From Acidimicrobiia bacterium (lineage in GTDB: Bacteria > Actinomycetota > Acidimicrobiia > Spongiisociales > Spongiisociaceae), in the NCBI GenBank assembly GCA_009838635.1, contig VXRE01000153.1, positions 42,153 to 82,243 on the forward strand: DNA of 40,091 nt. Direction: 5' to 3'. The first letter of the stretch is position 1. Each line of letters opens with the position of its first letter. Below, one piece after another: positions 35,578 to 40,091 of the stretch. The notes under the pieces were generated by a model that saw only the letters and a program-made list of their open reading frames with translations, had not been told where the DNA came from and made no database searches. The position numbers were made by a program, and so were the translations under genes.

Positions 35578-37854
35578 ATGGCAAGTACTGACTTCCGGGA
35601 CCTGGTCTCGGGTTGGGAGAAGAGCGACCGCTTTCCCGGGGACCTGGTCCATGCCCGGATCTTCCCTGCCCGTCCGCCCCGCTTCGGGGATCTCGATCCT
35701 CCGCTCGATCCAACGCTCGCCGAACGGCTCGCCGGCAAGGGCATCGAGCGTCTCTACGGCCACCAGGCCCGGGCCATACACTCGATCAGGGGCGGTACCC
35801 ACACGGTCGTGGTCTCCGGCACCGCATCGGGTAAGACGTTGTGCTACCAGGTTCCGATTGCGGAACGAGCACTCGAGGATCGCACCAGCACCGCCCTGCT
35901 CATCTTCCCGACCAAGGCATTGGCGCAGGACCAGCTCGGTTCGATTCAGGCCCTGAGCCTCCCGCAGATGACGGTGTCCGCCTACGACGGCGACCTCCCA
36001 CGCGAGCAGCGCTCCCGGGTCCGGAGGCGCGCCAACGTCGTGCTGACCAACCCGGACATGCTGCATTACGGGATCCTTCCGAACCACGGCCTGTGGAAGG
36101 ACTTCCTGTCCCGCCTCGGTCACGTGGTAGTCGACGAGATGCACTACCTGCGAGGGATGTTCGGCAGCCACACCGCCAATGTCATCCGGCGCCTACGCCG
36201 CCTCGCCGCTCACTACGGCGCCGATCCGACCTTCGTGCTGACCTCCGCCACCATCGGCAATCCCGTGGATCTGGCCGAACGCCTTTGCGGCGTGGAGGTT
36301 TCGCTGGTGGACAGCGACGACTCCGCTGCCGGGGAACGGATGGTGGCGATATGGAACCCGCCGCTCAATGAGGAGTCGAGCGGTCGCCGATCTTCCATCG
36401 CAGAGACGACGGATCTGTACGTCGACCTGGTGCGCCGCGGCATCCACACCATCGCCTTCGGTCGCAGCCGGCGCGCCACCGAGTTGATCCACGTCAACGC
36501 CGCCCGCCGTCTCGGCGCCGCAGCCGACCGGATTTCTCCCTACCGGGCCGGCTACACGGCCCGGGACCGGCGGGACATCGAGGCCCGGCTCTTCTCGGGA
36601 GAGCTGGTCGGCATCTCCGCCACCAATGCCCTCGAGCTGGGTGTCGACATCGGGGGTCTCGATGCGGCCCTGTTGTGCACGTTCCCCGGCACCATTTCCT
36701 CGTTCCGGCAGCAGGCCGGGAGGGCCGGCCGGGAACAGGAGATGGCGTTGGTGGTCCTGGTGGCCGGAGAGGATGCTCTGGACCAGTACTTCGTCCACCA
36801 TCCCGAAGAGCTCTTCGGCCGGACACCCGAAGCCGCGGTCGTGAACCCGACCAACCCGAACGTCATGGATTACCACCTGAGCTGCGCTGCCCACGAGTTG
36901 CCTCTCGGCTGGCAGGATCGGCCCCTCTTCGGAGATGACCTCTGGGAGTCGGGGGCCCGCCTGGTCGGGGAGGGGGATCTGCGTCTCGAGGACCGCCGGC
37001 TGCTCTGGACCGGCCGGAGATCGCCCGCCCATGGCCGGAGCATCAGGTCATCCGACTCCCGCTCGTTCTCCATCTACGACCTCGGGACCCGCCGGGTGAT
37101 AGGTGAAGTGGACTGGGAACGGGCCTTCTCGGACGCGCATGAGGGGGCCGTCTACCTGCACAAGGGCCGGACCTACCTGGTGGAGGAACTGGATGTGGCG
37201 GGGCTGGAGGTCCGTGCCCGGAGCGCCCGGGTCGAGTACTACACCGAGCCGCACGTCCAGAAGGATCTCGATGTGATGGGGGTCTCCGACCGGGCTGGCG
37301 TTGGGGCGATGGGCAGTTTCCTCGGTCCCGTGCGGGTGTCGGCTCACGTGCTGGGCTACCGCCGCAAGTACCGGATCAGAGAGGGGCGCGACGACCGGCG
37401 AACCATCCCGTTGGACCTGCCTCCGACGCAGATCGAGACCGAGGCCTTCTGGTTCACCGTGCCAGGATCGGTCATGGACCGGGCCGGAATCGACCGGCGA
37501 GAGGCGCCCGGGTCGCTTCACGCTGCGGAGCACACCATGATCGCCATGCTCCCGCTGTTCGCGATCTGCGATCGCTCCGACATAGGTGGCCTCTCGATCA
37601 CTCGCCACCCGCAGACGGGCGAGGCCACCATCTTTGTCCATGAGGGCTACCGGGGTGGCTCCGGCATCGCTCCGGTGGCGTACCTGGCTGCCGAGGAATT
37701 GGTGAAGGCCACGGTGGCGGCACTCGCGCGGTGCCGATGCGTCTCCGGGTGCCCGTCCTGTGTCCAGTCGCCCAAGTGCGGCAACTTCAACGAACCTCTG
37801 TCCAAGGGCGGAGCACATCGCCTCCTGATGGCGGCCCTCAACGCCGAGGGGTAG
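35578..37854 (+). CDS. DEAD/DEAH-box helicase with C-terminal DUF1998 (YprA/MrfA-like)
   Basis: VVSGTASGKTLCYQVPI (Walker A), VVDEMHYLRG, LTSATIGNP, GRAGREQE; C-terminal four-Cys module CRCVSGCPSCVQSPKCGNFNEPLSK. Confidence 0.92.
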   Translation: MASTDFRDLVSGWEKSDRFPGDLVHARIFPARPPRFGDLDPPLDPTLAERLAGKGIERLYGHQARAIHSIRGGTHTVVVSGTASGKTLCYQVPIAERALEDRTSTALLIFPTKALAQDQLGSIQALSLPQMTVSAYDGDLPREQRSRVRRRANVVLTNPDMLHYGILPNHGLWKDFLSRLGHVVVDEMHYLRGMFGSHTANVIRRLRRLAAHYGADPTFVLTSATIGNPVDLAERLCGVEVSLVDSDDSAAGERMVAIWNPPLNEESSGRRSSIAETTDLYVDLVRRGIHTIAFGRSRRATELIHVNAARRLGAAADRISPYRAGYTARDRRDIEARLFSGELVGISATNALELGVDIGGLDAALLCTFPGTISSFRQQAGRAGREQEMALVVLVAGEDALDQYFVHHPEELFGRTPEAAVVNPTNPNVMDYHLSCAAHELPLGWQDRPLFGDDLWESGARLVGEGDLRLEDRRLLWTGRRSPAHGRSIRSSDSRSFSIYDLGTRRVIGEVDWERAFSDAHEGAVYLHKGRTYLVEELDVAGLEVRARSARVEYYTEPHVQKDLDVMGVSDRAGVGAMGSFLGPVRVSAHVLGYRRKYRIREGRDDRRTIPLDLPPTQIETEAFWFTVPGSVMDRAGIDRREAPGSLHAAEHTMIAMLPLFAICDRSDIGGLSITRHPQTGEATIFVHEGYRGGSGIAPVAYLAAEELVKATVAALARCRCVSGCPSCVQSPKCGNFNEPLSKGGAHRLLMAALNAEG

Positions 37855-37882
37855 CTAACAGGAACCGGCGGTCTGGACGCGA

Positions 37883-37911
37883 GAAACCCGAGGACCGAGT
37901 CCTCTGGTTTC
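37883..37911. terminator. putative bidirectional intrinsic terminator
   Basis: GAAACC-cg-AGGAC-cga-GTCCT-ct-GGTTTC hairpin just after helicase stop. Confidence 0.6.
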
Positions 37912-37926
37912 TTCAGGAAGATGTCC

Positions 37927-37956
37927 GCCTGGACGGAGTTACCGCTCCGTCCAGGC
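37927..37956. terminator. perfect 12-bp hairpin (second terminator-like element)
   Basis: GCCTGGACGGAG-ttaccg-CTCCGTCCAGGC. Confidence 0.55.
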
Positions 37957-37970
37957 CACCGGCCTACTAC

Positions 37971-38189
37971 TCAGTGACCGTGGTGCTCGTGCGTGTCGCA
38001 CTCGTGGGGGTCGTGGACGTGGCCTTCCTCGTCACCGTGGTGCTCGTGCGTGTCGCACTCGTGCTCATCATGCTCGTGCTCATCGGCATGGTGCTCGTGC
38101 GTGTCGCACTCGTGGGGGTCGTGGACGTGGCCTTCCTCGTCACCGTGGTGCTCGTGCGTGTCGCACTCGTGCGTGTCGTGGGCACCCAT
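37971..38189 (-). CDS. His/Asp/Glu/Cys-rich repeat protein (72 aa), putative metal-binding buffer/chaperone
   Basis: MGAHDTHECDTHEHHGDEEGHVHDPHECDTHEHHADEHEHDEHECDTHEHHGDEEGHVHDPHECDTHEHHGH; AAAGGAG upstream of ATG; downstream of znu-like genes. Confidence 0.75.
   Translation of the reverse strand: MGAHDTHECDTHEHHGDEEGHVHDPHECDTHEHHADEHEHDEHECDTHEHHGDEEGHVHDPHECDTHEHHGH
37981..38172 (-). repeat. 84-bp perfect direct repeat (37981-38064 and 38089-38172) inside the His-rich ORF
   Basis: Both copies read tggtgctcgtgcgtgtcgcactcgtgggggtcgtggacgtggccttcctcgtcaccgtggtgctcgtgcgtgtcgcactcgtgc. Confidence 0.9.
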
Positions 38190-38409
38190 CCGGGGCTCCT
38201 TTCGTGCTGACGGATCTCCGCCGGGTCCGACCCTTTACCATCAGGACCGGAGCCGACCAAGACTACGAAGGACCAAGGATAGCAGGCGCCGGTCTGGCCC
38301 CGATTCTGCATACATGAGGGTCGGTGCGGGTGGTTGGAGCGGGAGTTCCGGGGTGCCTGACCTGGATCATCGCTATTCGATGGCTCTGTCGCGGTATGAG
38401 GATCCAGGG

Positions 38410-39258
38410 CTATTTGCCGGTCGCGTTATCCGCACTCGACGCGATCCTCTCCCGGAGGTTGGTGACCGCCAGCACCAGGAAGAACAGGACCACCGGGAGG
38501 ACCGCCATGGTTGCCGACCCGGACGTGTTGGCGTGGTAGCTGATCACCAGCCCTCCGGCCACGCTGAAAACCCCGATAACGGCGCTCGTGACCATCATGG
38601 CCGGAACACGGCGCACCAGGAGAGCGGCCGTCGCGGGAGGCCCGACCAGCAGGCCGAACGCCAGCAAGGTTCCGACGGTGCGGTAGGAGCCGACGATGGA
38701 GAGGGTGACCAACGTCAGCAGCGCGGCGTTGGTGAGAGACGGGCGTAGCCCCAGCAGGCTGGCCTTGGTCTCGTTGAAGGACAGCACGAGGAAGGGTCGG
38801 TATAGGGCTACCGAGACCAGGACCACGACCGCGGTCACGATTACCAGGACCTGGATGTCCGCCGCCTGCACGCCCAGAGTGTCGCCGAACAGGATCGCCG
38901 CGATCCCGCCGCTGTAGGAAGGGGAGCGGGAGATGAAGATCACGCCCAGACCCAGCATTCCCACGAACAGCAGCCCGATGCCGGTGTCCTCGGAGAAGAC
39001 GGTCTGGCGGTGGACCAGGTTGATACCGGCGATCATGACCACCGCCGCCAGACCGGCCCCTATGAACACGTTGAAGTCGAGGAGGATGGCCAGCGTGATG
39101 CCCGGTATCACCCCGTGGATCAGGGCGTCACCCAAGAAGCTCATACCCCGGATCACCACCCAGGTCCCGACCACGGCGCCGGCGATGGCGGCCAGCGCGC
39201 CCCCCAGCATCGCGCGCTGCTGGAAAGCGAACACAAAGGGCTCGGTAAACCATTCCAA
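38410..39258 (-). CDS. znuB: zinc/manganese-type metal ABC transporter permease
   Basis: MLGGALAAIAGAVVGTWVVIRGMSFLGDALIHGVIPGITLAILLDFNVFIGAGLAAVVMIAGINLV...GSYRTVGTLLAFGLLVGPPATAALLVRRVPAMMVTSAVIGVFSVAGGLVISYHANTSGSATMAVLPVVLFFLV. Confidence 0.9.
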   Translation of the reverse strand: MEWFTEPFVFAFQQRAMLGGALAAIAGAVVGTWVVIRGMSFLGDALIHGVIPGITLAILLDFNVFIGAGLAAVVMIAGINLVHRQTVFSEDTGIGLLFVGMLGLGVIFISRSPSYSGGIAAILFGDTLGVQAADIQVLVIVTAVVVLVSVALYRPFLVLSFNETKASLLGLRPSLTNAALLTLVTLSIVGSYRTVGTLLAFGLLVGPPATAALLVRRVPAMMVTSAVIGVFSVAGGLVISYHANTSGSATMAVLPVVLFFLVLAVTNLRERIASSADNATGK

Positions 39259-39316
39259 TGGTTGTCAGACCTCACTCGGTGCGGGGCGCGACGGATGTCG
39301 ACCGTCCAACAGAACG

Positions 39317-39398
39317 CTGAGAGGTTACCCCGAACGGAGAGGGCCTCGAGGTAGCCGGCGAATCCTGAGTCAGGTGGCTGCCACCGGTGAACTCTCAG
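39317..39398. ncRNA. possible structured RNA/regulatory element in the znuA-znuB spacer
   Basis: Outer stem CTGAGAG (39317-39323)/CTCTCAG (39392-39398) enclosing TACC/GGTA, CCGG/CCGG and two overlapping hairpins. Confidence 0.3.
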
Positions 39399-39452
39399 GT
39401 CCTTCTCAGCGCCGCGCACCGTAAGCGGCGGCTCTCTCGTAGCAACCCGTCT

Positions 39453-40091
39453 TTAGGAAAGCGCGTCGGCGATCCTCATGGCGTTGCTTCTGAGCATTCC
39501 GACGATGTTGTCGGTCTCCGTTCCCGGCTCACCCAAAGATCCGGTGTGGAGCGTCACAACCGACACGTCGGTGCCGGCCTCGGCCGCAACCGCCTCCGCC
39601 AGAGCGGTGGAGTCGATGGTCTCGGCGAAGATCACCTTCACGCCTTCTTCCACGATCTCCTCGACCAACGCGGCGAGCTCCGCCGAACTGGGATCGGCCA
39701 GTGTTGAGCCGCCCGGAATGACCACGCCGATGACCTCGAACTCGTAACGATCAGCGAAGTAGCCGAGCGAGTCGTGGTTCGTGATCAGCACGCGGTTCTC
39801 GTGTGGGATCGGTGCGAGGATGTCCTGGATCTCTGCGTCCAGATCGGTCAGGGTGGCTGCGTAGGCCTCCGCCCGGGACATCCAGTCACCCGACGGGTCG
39901 ATCTCCGTTAGCGCCTCAGCGATCAGGAGAGCGGCCTTGGCGACTCGCAGCGGGTCCAGCCAGAAGTGGGGGTCCCCGCCGGTGTGGTCGTGGGCGTGTC
40001 CTCCATCGTCGGCGTGGTAGTCGTCCAAGGCGTGGGCGTGGGGGACGCCCGGGGAGGGGGGCGCGGCGGCGGATGGTGGGGGGTGGTGGAC
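39453..40091 (-). CDS. znuA: metal ABC transporter substrate-binding protein (ZnuA-like), N-terminus truncated by contig end
   Basis: His-rich loop HAHALDDYHADDGGHAHDHTGGDPHFWLDPLRVAKAALLIAEAL...NRVLITNHDSLGYFADRYEFEVIGVVIPGGSTLADPSSAELAALVEEIVEEGVKVIFAE. Confidence 0.88.
   Translation of the reverse strand, partial: VHHPPPSAAAPPSPGVPHAHALDDYHADDGGHAHDHTGGDPHFWLDPLRVAKAALLIAEALTEIDPSGDWMSRAEAYAATLTDLDAEIQDILAPIPHENRVLITNHDSLGYFADRYEFEVIGVVIPGGSTLADPSSAELAALVEEIVEEGVKVIFAETIDSTALAEAVAAEAGTDVSVVTLHTGSLGEPGTETDNIVGMLRSNAMRIADALS

Noticed and set aside
37981-38172. CRISPR-like direct repeats
   Set aside because: Repeat units are codon-phased coding repeats without unique spacers; no cas genes.
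37967-38748. Other-frame ORFs across the His-rich repeat (TRTSATRTSTT..., MSHSWGSWTWPSSS...)
   Set aside because: Open only because the DNA is repetitive; no SD comparable to the AAAGGAG of the His-rich frame.
39317-39398. Glycine or TPP riboswitch
   Set aside because: Only the CTCTCAGG-like tail matches; the conserved core (GCCGAAGGxGCAA or TPP core) is absent and the neighbouring genes are metal transport.

Overview
40 kb high-GC window, probably a whole MAG contig from an Actinomycetota-like bacterium (lineage is inference: GC content, GTG/TTG starts, F420-type LLM oxidoreductase, PadR, DUF1998 helicase). Both ends are low-complexity and look assembly-damaged. About 1-31.6 kb is a dense catabolic island, mostly divergent operons. 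It is unusually rich in local paralogs: four MmgE/PrpD domains (two fused in one polypeptide), three Asp/Glu-racemase-like proteins, three tandem Ldh-family oxidoreductases, three CCG-type (HdrB-like) Fe-S proteins, two small CopD/DUF2269-like membrane proteins and two ChrA systems (one split, one fused). It also has aconitase X large and small subunits, an opine-dehydrogenase-like protein, FAD oxidoreductase, FhuF-like protein, F420/LLM oxidoreductase, Bcr/CflA MFS, ThDP decarboxylase-like enzyme, acyl-CoA dehydrogenase, aminotransferase and a PadR regulator. The main discovery is a recurring ~23-bp dyad, consensus CCGATATCG-N5-CGATAYCGG. I find it in eight intergenic regions across the island (4770, 9915, 14720, 16344, 18145, 21067, 23690, 25905) and not in the region after 31.6 kb. 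It appears to tie some 25 genes into one undescribed regulon. The right arm (31.6-40 kb) is unrelated: a trypsin-fold protein lacking catalytic residues, O-methyltransferase, CPBP protease, NYN-domain protein next to an MrfA/YprA-type helicase, and a znu-like metal ABC locus with a 72-aa His/Asp/Glu/Cys-rich repeat protein. Family calls come from motif recognition only; no database searches were run.
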